Under the pieces are notes generated by a model. That model saw nothing but the letters and a program-made list of their open reading frames with translations. It was not told the DNA's origin and ran no database searches. DNA of 64,000 nucleotides from positions 100,323,741 through 100,387,740 of the forward strand of contig CM041465.1 of assembly GCA_023213395.1 (NCBI GenBank), in the 5' to 3' direction. Shown here piece after piece: positions 47,085 to 60,060 of this stretch (its first letter is position 1; every line of letters begins with the position of its first letter). A program made the position numbers and the translations under genes. The stretch is from Cycas panzhihuaensis. Taxonomy: Eukaryota; Cycadophyta.

Positions 47085-47936
47085 TGATCCGTGAGGATCT
47101 ACCATATGTTCTGTGGATGCGAAAAATGCTAGGCATTGGCATAACTAACAGAGATATGGCCAAATGGTATCAAAATTCTATGAAATTTTGTTTAAAGGGA
47201 TAAGACACATCCCACTAGATGTGTACAAAAGGTGGGGTTCAGAAAATATCATTTGATTAGAGTTCAAGCCTTGTCTTTGCATAAAAATTAATCCACGACT
47301 AGCGAGAAAAAATAGAAAATATATATTATAATTATATGAATAGAAACAATGACATCCAAATGAGCTAAAATTTTGAGGAAGCTGAGGGGACATGCGTTCC
47401 TATACGTGTACTAAATTTGAGCTAAATTGGAGTACGTTAAGATCTGTTACAAGCTGCAACTTTTTAAGAATTGTATGAAGGCCACTTGGACAACATGCAT
47501 TCTGGTGGTTAGTGATTATACTTGCATGATTGCCACTTGTTAAACATGCAATTCAGGTTTCTTTCTATAAATTGAGCCCTTCTACAGGTTGGAGAGGTGG
47601 TTCTTGGAGACTTGACTTGGGAAGCATCCTTGGAGAAGCATTTGGAGGGTTGGAGTCCCCCTTATGGTATAATTGTAACATTTATTCCTTGTAATTTTAC
47701 CATTCTTTTTCTAGTTGATTTCTCCACCATTAAATGGATATTTTCATGGTTTAATAAAAGTATTACTCCTCATATTTTTGGATCAATGTCAAGTATAATT
47801 GATTTGGTGTAGAATTTTCCTTTCATGGGCTCATTGTTGTTTTGATGTTATTGAGCTTTCTACACTAACTCCCAGGATCTCAAGGAGGAAAGATTGATAA
47901 TTGATTTCTTCACCAAACTAAGCTCTTTTGGGATCA
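47085..47936 (+). repeat. Gypsy-B 3' LTR
   Basis: 852 bp, starting TGATCCGTGAGGATC after the purine-rich AAGGAAGGGAGCCA and ending TTTTGGGATCA next to GGTAG. Confidence 0.94.
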
Positions 47937-47941
47937 GGTAG

Positions 47942-49496
47942 GATCCATCCCACTCAGACCTACTCCCCAAGGGCAACCCCCTTCCTGTCTTTCTTCTCCT
48001 GCTTCCATGCTTTCCTTAGGTTAACTAGGAGAAGGTGGAGTCTTGACCTGTGCTAGATATCAGTGTATGTAGCCCTTGCTACACTAATGTTAGGCTTGCA
48101 TGCCCCTCTTTTAGGCCTCCTTCGTGCCCCTAACTTTGCCCGATATCCCTTAAGGTATTTGGTGAGACTTGTGTGACAGATCGTTGTCCATAGTGCCTTT
48201 GTTACCTTGGTATCTCTCTAACATCTTGCCCCATACATTCGCATGCTTGTTGGCTACCCATAAACTATCACATAACCCTACCTTGTTGTACCTAAAGGCT
48301 ACGTGGACAACTTTAGTGGAGGGTTTTGCCATCCTGAGGCTGCCCTTCCCTTTTTCTTACTTGATGTGTGTGGTTTACTTGAGGAAAGTTGAGTTGTTTG
48401 CAGCAGTAGTTACTTTAGTTTAAATATAATGTTTTAGCATTCACATTACATATATTTACATACATATAGCCTCCTTGCAGCCCCTTCTTAGAAGGAAGAA
48501 ACTCTTATGTGTGTAGGTTTGAAGCAACGTCCACAAAGGGAAAAGACGTACCAGTTCTGGGTAAGCCTTTATCCTCCTTTTCTCTTTCACTTCATTTGCT
48601 TCCCTTATCTTTTTTGTTCTACTTATCTCTTATAAGGGGAACATAAGGAAGCCCCTATCTTCCGCATCAACCTTGGTCACATACCAACCGATTGGTGAGA
48701 GGGCGTACATAGCGCACGAGCAAGGTCCTTCATTGACCGCCACGTTTTCCAGGTACGTTCTGCCCCTCTTTCCTATCACCTCTTTCCCTTTTAACGTTTG
48801 TACAAAATCTATTATATTAATCTAATAGATCACATAAGAGCAAAAAAGGGAAATCAATTAGCCACTTGCATCTTTTTCATAAGAACATTGCATGTTTATT
48901 TTTTGTAGGAAAAGGTATAGTAGGAAATACATTCCTCCTCCTTTCTCCTATCCATCCTAAAAAATACCCATAGATGCATTTCATCTATCTTGCTTGCTTG
49001 CATGTGAAATGCTTGTACTTCCTTTCATTTTTCTCTTGTCCTTTGCATATTTAGTGAAAGAGAGAGAAAAGGAGATAATTGCCTTTAGTCTATCCCTTTA
49101 CTTCTTCCTTTAGTTGTATTTGTCTAGACCAAGTAAACTAGGGAAGCCTACTCACATTCATCTTAGGCCCTTCGCTTATACCCTGCCACCTTTGTTTTCC
49201 TTCGTCATAGGAAAACCCGTTGAGGATTCCTCTTTTTCCCTTCTGGCCATCTAAGGGTGGGGGGACCTTCCTCTTGAGACCATCCAAGCTACCCATGCAT
49301 GCGTCTTTTCTTTCAGATTGAAAGCTACTCCAAGGTAGTTGGGTGCCATTCACAGGTCCTGAACTCATGCTCTGGTGCATGGATGCCCTATGTGGTGTTC
49401 CCTTTGCTTATAAGTTCTCATCCGCACCTTCAACATCAACTTTTGACCACCTTCATTTCTATTGAGCACAGCGACCATCCCGTAGACGTAGTTCTA
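47942..49496 (+). repeat. Tat-1 3' LTR, second part
   Basis: It resumes the LTR exactly after the Gypsy-B duplication and matches 20385-21939. It ends GTAGTTCTA (CA mutated to TA) followed by AAGCC, the Tat-1 target duplication. Confidence 0.9.
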
Positions 49497-50310
49497 AAGC
49501 CTTAGTCATAAAGACACAAAGAAGAGAGGCCATTTAGGAGGAGAAGTTCACATAAAAGTCTTAGGAAGAGTCTCAGGAGAAGAAAAAAATCATAGGTAAA
49601 TGTGACTACTACAAAAAGGAAGGCCATAGAGAAAAAAACTATTAGTTCAAGAGATAGGACAAATGCAAAGTTAGCCAGGATAATAAAGGGAAAAGCATTA
49701 TAGCATATTGTATTAGACTATCAGCCTTATTAGTAGAGTCAAGTTGGAGAGACTATTAGATTTTAGACTCTTGAATATAGAAATATGTCTCTTTCTAGAA
49801 ACATAACTTTGATGCATGGACTATAAATCATAATGATGCAAAGATCATCCTTGGATATGCTCGTATGTTACTGGTGGAAGGTATTAGCAAAGTTTTCTCA
49901 GTAGGTCGTAAGTTTAAAAAGATCTATTATGTACCCAAGACATAGTTGAATATACTTTCGACCTGAGAAATCTATAAATAAATAATGAAGATGGAGCTTT
50001 ACAATGATAGATGTACGATTAAAGATCCTAAATATAATTTCTCTATCACTACTACTAGGAAGGTTAGAGATAAATTTTGGGTGTTTGAAAATTTTTAATC
50101 CCAAAAGAGGTCCTATGCTTTTATTGCCAATGCAGATGATGTGAGTAAATTGTAGCATGATTGCCTAAGTCACCTTAATTATAGAAGTATAACATTTCCA
50201 AAAAGGTTGAAATTTGTGGAAGGGTTACTCTCTCTTTCATGTTTAGATAGTGTTTGTAAAGGGTACATTTGCGAGAAGCATCATCTCTATCCTTTTACTC
50301 ATGATAATAC
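49497..50310 (+). pseudogene. Copia-3 gag end, protease and GAG-pre-integrase domain
   Basis: After AAGCC the gag resumes with a zinc knuckle CDYYKKEGHREKNY (49601-49642), in which two of the four ligands are Tyr where Cys is expected, each one G-to-A change. The protease is badly decayed (FDAWTINHNDAKIILGYARM, then YYVPKT and LNILST). The GAG-pre-integrase part KLWHDCLSHLNYRSITFP-like lies at about 50145-50210, followed by CKGYICEKHHLYPF. Confidence 0.78.
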
Positions 50311-50970
50311 CTAGAGAGCCAAGGAAATGCTTGAGCTTATGCATACACATGTGATGGGTCCACTCATAAACCCTTCAATATCAAGAGCTCATTATACCTT
50401 AGTGTTTATGGATAATTATACTGAGAAGGCCTCAGTATATTTCTTGAAGAATGAGTCAAATATGTTTGATCACTTTTGTGACTAGAAAGTGAGTGTGAAA
50501 ATGAAAGTGATAAGAAGACTATGATATTAAGAAGTGATAATGGTAAGGAATATGGCAATCAAGTGTTTAATCAAATTTTCTAGGATCATGATATAAAATA
50601 GGAGTTTACTATCTTGTATATCCTACAATAAACTAGTATTACAAAAAATAAAAATCATGTCATGATTGAGATGGTAAGGTATATGGTAAATTCAAAAAAC
50701 TTGCCACTAATGTTTTGGGTAGAGCTTTGGCAATTGTTATTTATATTCTGAACTAGGTACCCACTCAAGCAGATCGAAAGCATAACCCTCGAAGAAAAAT
50801 AAGCCAGTCATAAACCTATTATTAACCATTTAAAAACATTTAGGTACATTGGATATGCATATATCCTAAATGAAAATCACAAAAGGCTAGATCACAAGAG
50901 TTTGAAGTGTGTTTTTATGGGATATTCTGAGCAAAATAAAGCATATAGACTATGGGATTTATAGGGGAGA
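50311..50970 (+). pseudogene. Copia-3 integrase core
   Basis: The frame reads LELMHTHVMGPLINPSISRA, then HYTLVFMDNYTEKASVYFLK, LRSDNGKEYGNQVF-like, and a TAA at 50629 where Gln is expected in TP-QQ-T. It continues with FWVELWQLLFIF-like and LGYAYILNENHKRLDHKSLK, CVFMGYSEQNKAYRLWD. The order matches the copia integrase and its C-terminal extension. Confidence 0.82.
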
Positions 50971-52860
50971 AAAAATATGATTAATCAAGATGTCAAATTT
51001 GATGAGTCAACAACATATCATGCTAAGAAATCATTAAAAAAGTCTTTTTGCCCCCTACTACTTCCATTTATAGATTCATCAACTAAAGAGGATGGTGAGC
51101 GAGTCATTGGAATCCAAAAGAAATCTAGACCAAGTGGAGAGAGTAATAGTGAGGAGCTGTCATATGAAGAAGTGCCTATAGGACTAGGTCCTTCTATACC
51201 ATTACGGGTAAGGAAGATAATTGAGGATTCCAGAGTAGCAATACATATCCTTACTAATGAGAGGAGAATAAGAAGTTATCATGCCAATCAAACTCTACTG
51301 GTAGACACCAATAACTCCAAAGATCCTAATTCATATGATGAAGCAAAGTATGATCCATGATGGAGGATTATAATAGAAGAGAAGTATAGTTTATTCATAA
51401 AGAATGACACATGGGATTGGGTTCCACTCCCTCTAACAAAGAACCTTGTTGGATACAAGTGGGTCTATAAGACTAAGTTCCACTATGATGGAGAGGTGGA
51501 CAAGTACAAGGCCAAGCTTATTGCTTAAGGGTTTAAGAAAAAAGAAGGAATTGATTATGAGAAGACATTTTCACTAATCTCTAAGATAATAATGGTACAT
51601 TTGATCATTTCCATAGCAATTGTGTATGGTTGGGAGTTATGCTAGATGGATATTAAGTCTGTGTTTCTTAATAGGGATCTAAAGGAGGAGATTTATATGT
51701 TGTAGCCTCTGGAATTCATTAAGAAAGGCTACGAGCATCTTATGTACCTATTGAAGAAACCACTCTATGGCCTAAAATAAGCACCTCATGCTTGGTATGA
51801 GAAGATTGATGCCAAGTTGGAAGCTAAAGGATTTGTTATTTTAGATCTCAATCTGAATATGTATATGAAAAGGAGTTAGACCTAAATAGTAGGTATTATG
51901 TTGTATGTAGATGATTTACTCATCTGAGGTAACTATGATAAAGACTATTATAGGAGTCAAGTGTAATTTGGGAGATACCTTTGATATGATAGACCTCATT
52001 TGGCTTCACTACTTCTTGGGCATTTAAGCCAAGCATATGTAAGATTGGATTATATTATTATAAACATAGTATGTGAATAATCTACTGAAGAATTTCAGGT
52101 TGTATGATTATAAATTGATTGCAACACCATTTTCTAAGGGTATAAGACTGTAGAAAGATATGGCTAAACCCTTTATAGATTGAATGAAGTGCCATCAATT
52201 AGTAGGGAGTCTAATTTATTTGACCTATACTAAACTAGATATTGCCTATTCTATTGAATTAGTTTCTTAATATATTCAAAATCATCAGGAATCACATTAT
52301 GTATAATAACATAGATTCTGAAGTACTTAAAGGGGATAATTAATCTTAGTCTCAAATAATATCATGGTGACGAGATAAAGTTATATAGCTAGAATATTGT
52401 TAATTGGAGAAGAGACTTTGACGATCAGAAGTCCACTATTGGATACCTCATTGGTGTCAATAATAGATTTATTTTGTAATAGTTGGAAAAACAATAGACA
52501 GTGGCATTATCTTATACAAATGTAGAATATTAAAGACCTAACTATAGTGCAAAAAAAGATATATAGTTGCAAGGTCTCTTATAAGTTCTTGGAGTTTTAA
52601 ATAGACATCCAATTATTTTTGTCGATAATTAGAGTACCATTCACTTGTCAAAGAATCTAGAGTTTCATACTTGTACAAAGCACATTAAGATACAAAACCA
52701 CTACATCTATAAATAGATCAAGTCAGGGAATCTACAAGTCAATTATTATCTGAGTGAATATCAACTTACAGATGTCTTTACCAAAGCGCTCACTGAAGAT
52801 CAATTCACAAATATGTGTACTAGATTAGAACTCATAGATGTTATCCTTGAGGGGGAATAT
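50971..52860 (+). pseudogene. Copia-3 reverse transcriptase and RNase H
   Basis: The open part 50977-51360 is the linker (VKFDESTTYHAKKS, then SNSEELSYEEVP). The RT follows in the same frame after a TGA: KYSLFIKNDTWDWVPLP, KYKAKLIA-Q-GFKKKEGIDY, C-Q-MDIKSVFLNRDL, ML-Q-PLEF, KPLYGLK-Q-APHAWYEK (Q marks stops), and MLYVDDLLI with YVDD at 51904-51915. RNase H follows: LVGSLIYLTYTKLDIAYS, TVALSYTNVEY, KHIKIQNHYIY and LTDVFTKALTEDQF. Four RT stops lie at Gln codons in one frame. Confidence 0.9.
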
Positions 52861-52941
52861 ATCAATAAGGATAAATAAGTAGGATAGTCCTAGCCTTTGT
52901 GATAACACAACTACTACAGGTTGTAGGTTCCATACATTCAC

Positions 52942-52953
52942 ATTAAATGGGGA
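52942..52953 (+). promoter_or_regulatory. Copia-3 polypurine tract
   Basis: ATTAAATGGGGA lies directly before the TGTTAATG start of the 3' LTR. Confidence 0.8.
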
Positions 52954-53309
52954 TGTTAATGCAATAGTTGTTTATTAAGCCATTGGTTAATGTTAATGTA
53001 GTAGTTTAACTTAATTATGATTAATGAAATAGTGTGAGTTATGCATAGGGTCACAACCTTTATTAGTTGATACCTCTTAGAATGATATAAAATCCTAGAG
53101 CTCTTATATATTCATATCAAGAAAGTGGTAATCAATGTGATCAATAGATCTTTATGGTGCATTTTCTTCTGAAACAATTTCCCACATAAATCTTATATAC
53201 TATATAATAATTTTCTATGTTTACCGTATTTTCTTATTGTGTATGGTACAAGATATAGTAAAAGATTCTACAGATGTACACATGTATGAGTTCATTCATG
53301 TTTTTAATA
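52954..53309 (+). repeat. Copia-3 3' LTR
   Basis: 356 bp, starting TGTTAATGCAATAG, with the TATA box at 53086-53091. It ends TTTTTAATA, where the 5' copy has TTAACA. Confidence 0.92.
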
Positions 53310-53750
53310 GTTAACTAAGCATGCTTCAAGATAAGCTAGCACATGAAGTGAGGTAGTACGTTTGCTAATACCCAAGGTTTAGATAGTTCCTATACACAGA
53401 ATCATACCTCCATGCACCTTTAAGTATATAAGAGGACCCCTTAGGATTTCTTAAAGACTAGAATAAGTAATTAGTTAACCTTCTACAATCTATAGTGCAC
53501 TAGTTAATGGTTATCACTAGGAAGATACTCCATGAATACCTTAAACACAAATAGAATAGATATGAATATAATAATCCTCCATAGTTAGTGTTTTGAGATA
53601 TTAGGTTGACGTTAATCCTCTAAGTATTGCTAACTAAATTTTATTTTATGGTCAGTAACACCTACTCAAAACTATCATCTATAGATTCATTATTATCAAA
53701 ACCCTCACCAATAAACTTTGCATATATGTGTGCGTATGTGTATATATGTG

Positions 53751-53825
<75 letters not shown>
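53751..53825. repeat. (TATC)n-(TA)n compound microsatellite
   Basis: About ten tetranucleotide units pass directly into about seventeen TA units. Confidence 0.97.
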
Positions 53826-53831
<6 letters not shown>

Positions 53832-53925
53832 TAAAAAGAAAAAGAAGAAAAATAAATCTATAAACTCATTTCTATAAATATTATTTTTTTTGTAGTTGAA
53901 ACCTGCACCAACAATCTATATGTAA

Positions 53926-54073
<148 letters not shown>

Positions 54074-54493
54074 TTTTCTTCTACCCAATTACAATGAGGG
54101 CATTGTACCAATTAGTTTCTACTAAATCATTTTTAACCCATACTTTTTGGAGGGAAATACCATATAGGCACCTTGTGGATCCTACATCTAAATTTATGTG
54201 CACAATCTTACCTATATTATATCAATAAGAACATCACACTCATCTTAGTGTACTAATTAGATCTATTTCATAAAGTTTTAGAGAAAATAGTCTACAAACA
54301 CCCCATATAAGTTTTTATAATTATGGGGTCAACATGCTATAAACAACTCCCTTCCCTTCCCCACCCTTCTATATCATTCCCTAAGTCTTGAATCCTATTT
54401 ATCTTATCTAATTTCCCTTTCTTCTAAATATTTATTCTTCTATTATCCCCCTTCCTTTAGTCACATTCTCTAAACTCACTTCTTTTGCTTAAT

Positions 54494-55640
54494 GGCTCAT
54501 CCTACCGAAGCATATTGGCTCTCCATCCTAGAGACCCAATACACCTTCATAACTGACAAGACCACTAAGATATTTTATGATATCAAGAATCTTTCCATAT
54601 AAAATTTTAATATACCCTCCATTTCAAATTCCATTTGAAATCCTCTGCCACCTCTACTAACACCCCTCCTCACTAACAACAATACCAACACCTCAAAATC
54701 AACATCTTAACTTTTGATCCAGAGCTAAATCATGATAATACTCATAGTTGGTAAAGGACACCATTGGTTCCATTGGTAGAAATTAAAAAATCCAAATGCA
54801 CTTACATGAAATTGATTCCACATCTATTTTTTCAAGCAAAATAAACACACACTTAAGACCATTCCTTCTTCAACAAACTTACACACACACACACATACAC
54901 AAAAAAAACTACTTTGATTAAGATATATGTAAATGAATTTTAGGCACTTCAAAACTAGATTTTTTAAAACTTGGACCTGAGTTCTCTCATCAATACATTT
55001 ACAACTAGACTTAAGGAGCACATTCTCATGTGCCTCAAAACTCTCCATATCATCACACTTCATGAGGCTATATCTATAGCCAAATCAATTAAAGTTAAGT
55101 TTACCATTAATCACCTCATGTTCTCTTGTTGCATCTTATTGTGCTAATCTTACCAAATTTTAGATGATTCTCATCACCCAATATAAGCCTTAGGGTCAAT
55201 GTCAACAATAGTTATACTAGCAGGTCACCTCTAAGTTTTTATAACAAAAGCAAATAGAAGAAGAGAAATCAACCTTTTCATCAAATGTTCCAAGAAATTG
55301 AGTTGTGGACATCCAAAGGTGTATAAATCTAGGCATATGGTCTTCAAAATTGACCCTAAGCTTCCCTTGGATGATGACTTTGATTTTAAACATGATATAG
55401 TTGACGAGCCTTCCTAAGAACTCTCCCTAGATCCAGAACCCAATGTATCCCTAGAAGTTATCTCATCCACTTCTTTGCTTGAACCCTTAAAAGTCAAAGG
55501 AACACTTTGCAAATCTCTTATAACCATTCTTACTAAGAATTATATCTTGATCAACTTTCTTTACATTTTTCTTACATAATAGTTTGGCCTATATATTACC
55601 CCAAAAACTAGTTTCATATGCTCCTTCCCCAACTACTAAA
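54494..55640 (+). pseudogene. Gypsy-C gag and protease, decayed
   Basis: A possible start MAHPTEAYWLSILETQYTFI is at 54494. A remnant with KLSCGHPKVYKSRHMVF near 55290-55340 corresponds to the zinc-finger region of gypsy Gag (LCF-C---PGH-C), with most ligands lost. The protease start VKGTLCKSLITILTKNYILI near 55490-55560 matches the pattern G-----VLIDSG-THNF, with the catalytic Asp lost. Many stops are present. Confidence 0.55.
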
Positions 55641-56039
55641 CTCTCTATTATACAAGAACCATCAAGAACCTCTACATCCAAATAAGGACATATCATCTAT
55701 TGTCAAATTTATATACCCTTTCTATTGGAGGATCTAATTCCATTTTAAGAGTCCAATGGTTATAGACCCTTAGTACTTATAGCAAAAATAACTCTCCAAC
55801 TTACTCCTTTATTCTTTTCAAGGACCACCTTAGGCAATCCCATAAGCTCTATAGCATAGTGCCTCCTTTTAATATACTTACTTCCCCCAATCAAATGTAT
55901 AAGAAACTAACCAATGGCTTAGGATTTATAGTTTATCTCAATAACTTAAAAGTTAACCTACAACCCAACCTGATATACAACACCTTATCACTCAATACCA
56001 ATATATTTTTACTCCTCTTTTAGTTCAGCCCCTTTTGAA

Positions 56040-57310
56040 TCCTACCATTGAGTGCATCATTAACCTCAAAATTTCCCATGACCCTATTAACATTTGACCT
56101 TATTGTAATACTTCCTTCTAAAAAAATAAAATTAAAAATATTAGAACAAAGCTTCTTGACATTGCTGTGGTCCAACGTAGTAAAAAGTCATATGCCACCC
56201 CCATTGTCCTTATTAGGAAAAAGGATGGATCCATTTGATTATATGTCAACTATCAAAAATTAAATAGAAACATCATAAAAATAAATTTCTGGCACCTCAT
56301 ATTCATGATATATTGGATGAAATATATGGTACACCCATATTATCCAAGCTTGACCTCCAATTTGGATACTACCAAATCCTTATCTTTCCTAATGATTGTT
56401 ATAAAATAACTTTTTGCACCTACCATGGTCATTTTAAATTTTGTGTAATTCCATTTAGCCTTTACAATACCACGACTACCTTTCAAGCCCTTATAAATAA
56501 GATTTTTTCCCTTCATCTACATAAGTTTATCATTATTTCTTTGATGATATACTTACTTATAGTTTCAACTTAGACCAACGCCTACATCATTTAGAAATTT
56601 TCTTATAAATTCTATCCTAACATCAACTATACACTAAATTCTCTAAATACAAGTTTACACAAACTCAAAAATAGTAACTTGACTACTTCATTTTGACCAA
56701 AGTTATTCACACTAACCTAGATAAGATCTTATAACCCACTCTAAAAGGCCTCACTTAGCTTTTGCTTTCTTAGGGGTCAATGGATTCTACCATTATTTTG
56801 TTAAAGATTATGCATTTATCGTTGTTTCATTAACTAACCTCTTTTATAAGGATTATTTTCAATAGACTCCCATTCTAGAATAAGCCTTTAACTACCTCAA
56901 AATGGTTAAGACATCCATACTTGTTTTTGTTATGCTTGATTTTTCTCAAGCATTCAAACTTAAGTGTGATGCCTTTGGATTTAGCTTAAGCATAGTCTTT
57001 ACACAAAACTACCATCCTATTACATTTAAAAAGTCATAAAGTTTAAAGAACATGAGTGTCAGGTTTTCACTTATCAAAAGGGGATAAAAACCATATTCTA
57101 TGCCCTTGACAAATGGCACCATTATATTCTTGAGTCATATTTTACAATCCTAACTAACCATCATAACATTCATCTTCTCCTTGATTAGCCAGTCTTGTTA
57201 GAGAAATAGGCTAAATAGGTTGGCCATATCCAAGTATTTAATTTTGTTATTTCCTACAAGAAGGGCAAGGATAATGTTATTACAAAAGTCCATTCTCGTC
57301 TCCCTACTAT
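56040..57310 (+). pseudogene. Gypsy-C reverse transcriptase and RNase H
   Basis: The RT starts SYATPIVLIRKKDGS near 56190. The open part 56313-56573 reads GTPILSKLDLQFGYYQILIF, then HGHFKFCVIPFSLYN and FQALINKIF. The catalytic FDDILTYS lies at 56540-56565, shifted one base from that frame. RNase H pieces appear to 57310: ALDKWHHYILESYFTILT-like, PVLLEK and HIQVFNFVISYKKGKDNVIT. The order and motifs are those of Ty3/gypsy. It is heavily mutated. Confidence 0.85.
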
Positions 57311-57529
57311 TTAGCCAATTTCATAACCCTAACCTACTTGGTTAGCTAAATTGGCTACCACTAACTAATCTCAACCCAATTATTCATAATAAACTGTGAA
57401 AACTAATAACAATATTAATTGATCTTTACTCAATAATTAACTTCTCTATAAAAACTATCTTTTTGTGCATCTAATATTTCTTTTCATATATTGTATTCTC
57501 ATAAAATACCATTTTTAATTATTAGGAGG

Positions 57530-57740
57530 CCATGTTGTCCTCAATAAAATATATCACCATATTTGTAGGGACTTTTATTAGTCGTAGATAAAAACCCACA
57601 TCCTTATGTTTGTTTCTAAATATGATACTTGCCAGCATAATAAATTGAAAATAATTGCCCAACCAAACCTCCTCTAAACTTTTCATATTCCTCAAAGTAA
57701 ATGATAAGATATTGCCATGGATTTTGGAGTGCTTTTCTTA
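57530..57740 (+). pseudogene. Gypsy-C integrase zinc-binding region, cut by Gypsy-D
   Basis: The frame reads GGHVVLNKIYHHICRDFY, then MFVSKYDTCQHNKLK and AMDFGVLFL, matching the H-H-C-C domain and start of the core (GGH-G--KT, C--CQ--K, SMDFI-GLP). The frame ends where Gypsy-D begins, so the rest is presumably beyond the window. 57311-57529 between RNase H and this part is unrecognisable linker. Confidence 0.75.
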
Positions 57741-58089
57741 GAAAACTAGCCTCATAAATTTAGCACAATAAAAAATGAAAGCCAAATGTCGCGTACATTC
57801 AAAACAAAACATTTAAACAAATCACACAAATACGATGAGCACTAAAGGAAGTATCGAAGTACCTTTATCTTCAAAAGATAATAATCCTGAACAATATTAC
57901 AAGTAATCTTTGACCCCTTAAATAGACATGAAAGATTCTCCTTCTTATAATTCTATTAGTGGCCTTAGTGATCCTACATCTTATTAGAGAGCTTAGCAGC
58001 CTGTGCATAAAGCTTAATAACTAACATCAATCCTTAACCCTTTGGTAGTTTCTGCTTACTAGTGCTTAGGAAGGCGGGGTTATATTACA
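57741..58089 (-). repeat. Gypsy-D 3' LTR
   Basis: On the minus strand it starts TGTAATATAACCCCGCC right after the purine tract CTCAAAGGGGAGGGC (58090-58104). It contains a TATA-like CTATTTAAGGGG. Its end is set by similarity to 63905-64000 and by the Gypsy-C integrase. Confidence 0.75.
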
Positions 58090-58329
58090 AGCCCTCCCCT
58101 TTGAGACATTGAGTCATCGTAACATTGGAGATGAAGGTATTACTAGACAAACTCGTTAGATTTCTAAGTTGTTTCATCTAAATCACAATTGACCCATTGT
58201 ACCAAATGGTTAGAAATAATGTAATTCTAGAGGTGAACTGATAATTGAAGATAATTCTGTTAGGTGGGATTGTAAGGGTTTACCCATCAGTAAGGATAAG
58301 TAGGATGGTGTGGGGCGTAACTTTAGCTC

Positions 58330-59600
58330 TTAGGTATTTTTTTAGGCAAGAGATGTAGAAGACATTATGGATATTAATGTTCGGAGGGAGTTCAAGGGCA
58401 TAGGTGACTTCACCAATTTTGTTGAAGGCTTTGTAAGGGTTGTAGAAAGGACTTTATGACCTTGATGAGACTTAAGGGACTATTGTTTATATGGTTCAAT
58501 ATAGAGGAATACTGGATCTCCAATATCAAATGATCAATTAGACTGGTGGTGGTCAACGAGTTGCTTCATGAGATTTTAGGTGATGTCCAGATTTTGTTGA
58601 AGGATATGGAGGACTTGGTCCATCTCTTAAAGTATTTATTGGACTGAGGCCATTTGAAAGTTGGTGGCCAAAGTATGGTGGGAAGGAAGGTGATAGCCAT
58701 AGATGGCTAAAAATGAGGACATACTAATGGTTGAATGGTGAGAGGAGTTATACCAATACTCTACTAGGAAAATCCAAGAAGTCTACTTAGCTTGGTATTC
58801 TGAGGTAAAACAATATAGGTATGTTTTTAGAGTTTTGTTCAAGACCTCAAATTAACCATTTGTTTAAGAGTAATAGGTAGAATTTATATTGAATGAGATT
58901 CCTATGGCCTTAAAGAGTTATTGTAAAAAAGGGCTAATGAACTTAAGACATCAGCCATAATTGATAGTTGAGGGAAAACTGTAAAGGTGAAAGATAAAAT
59001 AGACGTATAAGTTGGCAAGGCGGGAGGACATATATGAGGTGTGGATTGGGAGAAAGTATGAATACTTGGTTAATCAAATAATGACCACCCAAACAGAATC
59101 AAACTCAGTAGATGGAGGTAAGCTCATGATAAAGTCCATGGCAATATCCTTCCACTTACCTTATAGAATATTTAAGGGTTGGAGGAATCCTGGGAGGGTT
59201 TTGGTATCGACTTTGTTCCAGTAACACATGTTGCATTCTAATAAAAAGGTGAATATGGTAGGCTTTATGTAGGGCTACAAAAATTAATGTGAATGTGCCA
59301 ATAAGTTTTATCAAAATCTGAGTGGCCTTCAAGAGGAGAAGAGTGGTATTTTGTTAAGATTCCAACGATGAATAAGGACAATGGGTGCACGACAATGCAG
59401 TTTCAAAAGAGTAGGTGATTGTCAAAGGTTGACCAACCTTTATGGATGAAAAGTTTTTCATTCCAATTAGGGCGGTCAGGCTAGGCCTAGTTTTCAACCT
59501 ATAATTCATCGAGCTAAAGAGGTTGGGGGTTAGATATGACATGGAGGCTAGGGTTGGGCGCGCTAGAATCAAGGTGTAGACATAAAAGGGCATCTGCAAC
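58330..59600 (-). pseudogene. Gypsy-D integrase
   Basis: From right to left: the zinc-binding region near 59480-59280 (HKGWSTFDNHLLF, then IVVHPLSLFIVGIL and YHSSPLEGHSDFDKTYWHIH), core remnants near 58900-58700 (TYHSQTNGQFEVLNKTLKTY, EYWYNSSHHSTI, AIYGYHLPSHH) and the C-terminal module near 58560-58350 (FDIGDPVFLYIEPYKQ, SLKSHQGHKVLS, NKIGEVTYALELPPNINIHN, VFYISCLKKYL). These match chromovirus-type gypsy integrases. Frames shift several times. Confidence 0.82.
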
Positions 59601-60060
59601 CATATTATCTTTACCTTTTTTATATGATATTATGAAGTCAAAGACTTGTAGAAGGTCAACCCACTTAGCCTATTCTTTGGATAAAACTAGTTGATCCAAA
59701 TGATCAATTAGAATAGTAAATTTGGAGCTTAGGAGATATTGCCACCATTTATTAATGGTGTGTAAAATAACTTTCATTTCCTTTTCGTATGTGAAAAGGC
59801 AGAGCTCATGATCTTTTAATTTTTGACTCTCGAATATAATGGGATGAAAGTCTTGTATTAGGACCACAAAGTCTTATATTAGGACCACACCCAAGTTGAA
59901 TCCAGAGGTGTCACATTTATATTAAAAGGTTGGTTGAAGTTGAGAGTGATAAGGATTGGAGTAGAGGTCATTACTACCTTGAGATGAAACAAAGTGACAT
60001 TAGCCTCTGAAGACTATTAAAAGGCATCTTTACGAAGGAGATTAGTTAAGGGGGCAGTGA
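59601..60060 (-). pseudogene. Gypsy-D RNase H
   Basis: The open part 59867-59670 reads MVLIQDFHPIIFESQKLKDH, ELCLFTYEKEMKVILHTIN and KWWQYLLSSKFTILIDHLDQ, matching the gypsy RNase H (VLMQ--HPIAF-S--L, Y-TYEKEM-A, KFT--TD). A 21-bp tandem duplication sits at its start (59847-59888). Confidence 0.87.

Larger units (their letters stand above)
41626..47936 (+). mobile_element. Gypsy-B: complete Ty3/gypsy element inside the Tat-1 3' LTR
   Basis: LTRs 41626-42482 and 47085-47936 (about 855 bp) and the perfect target duplication GGTAG (41621-41625, 47937-47941) define a 6.3-kb element. It has an initiator-Met-like primer site, gag, protease, RT (YLDD), RNase H and integrase with the integrase last, as in Ty3/gypsy. 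A divergent chromodomain-like tail follows integrase. It is probably the youngest insertion of the nest, but several frameshifts break gag-pol. Confidence 0.95.

Noticed and set aside
59847-59888. 21-bp direct repeat as a possible regulatory site
   Set aside because: It is a simple tandem duplication inside the decayed Gypsy-D RNase H.
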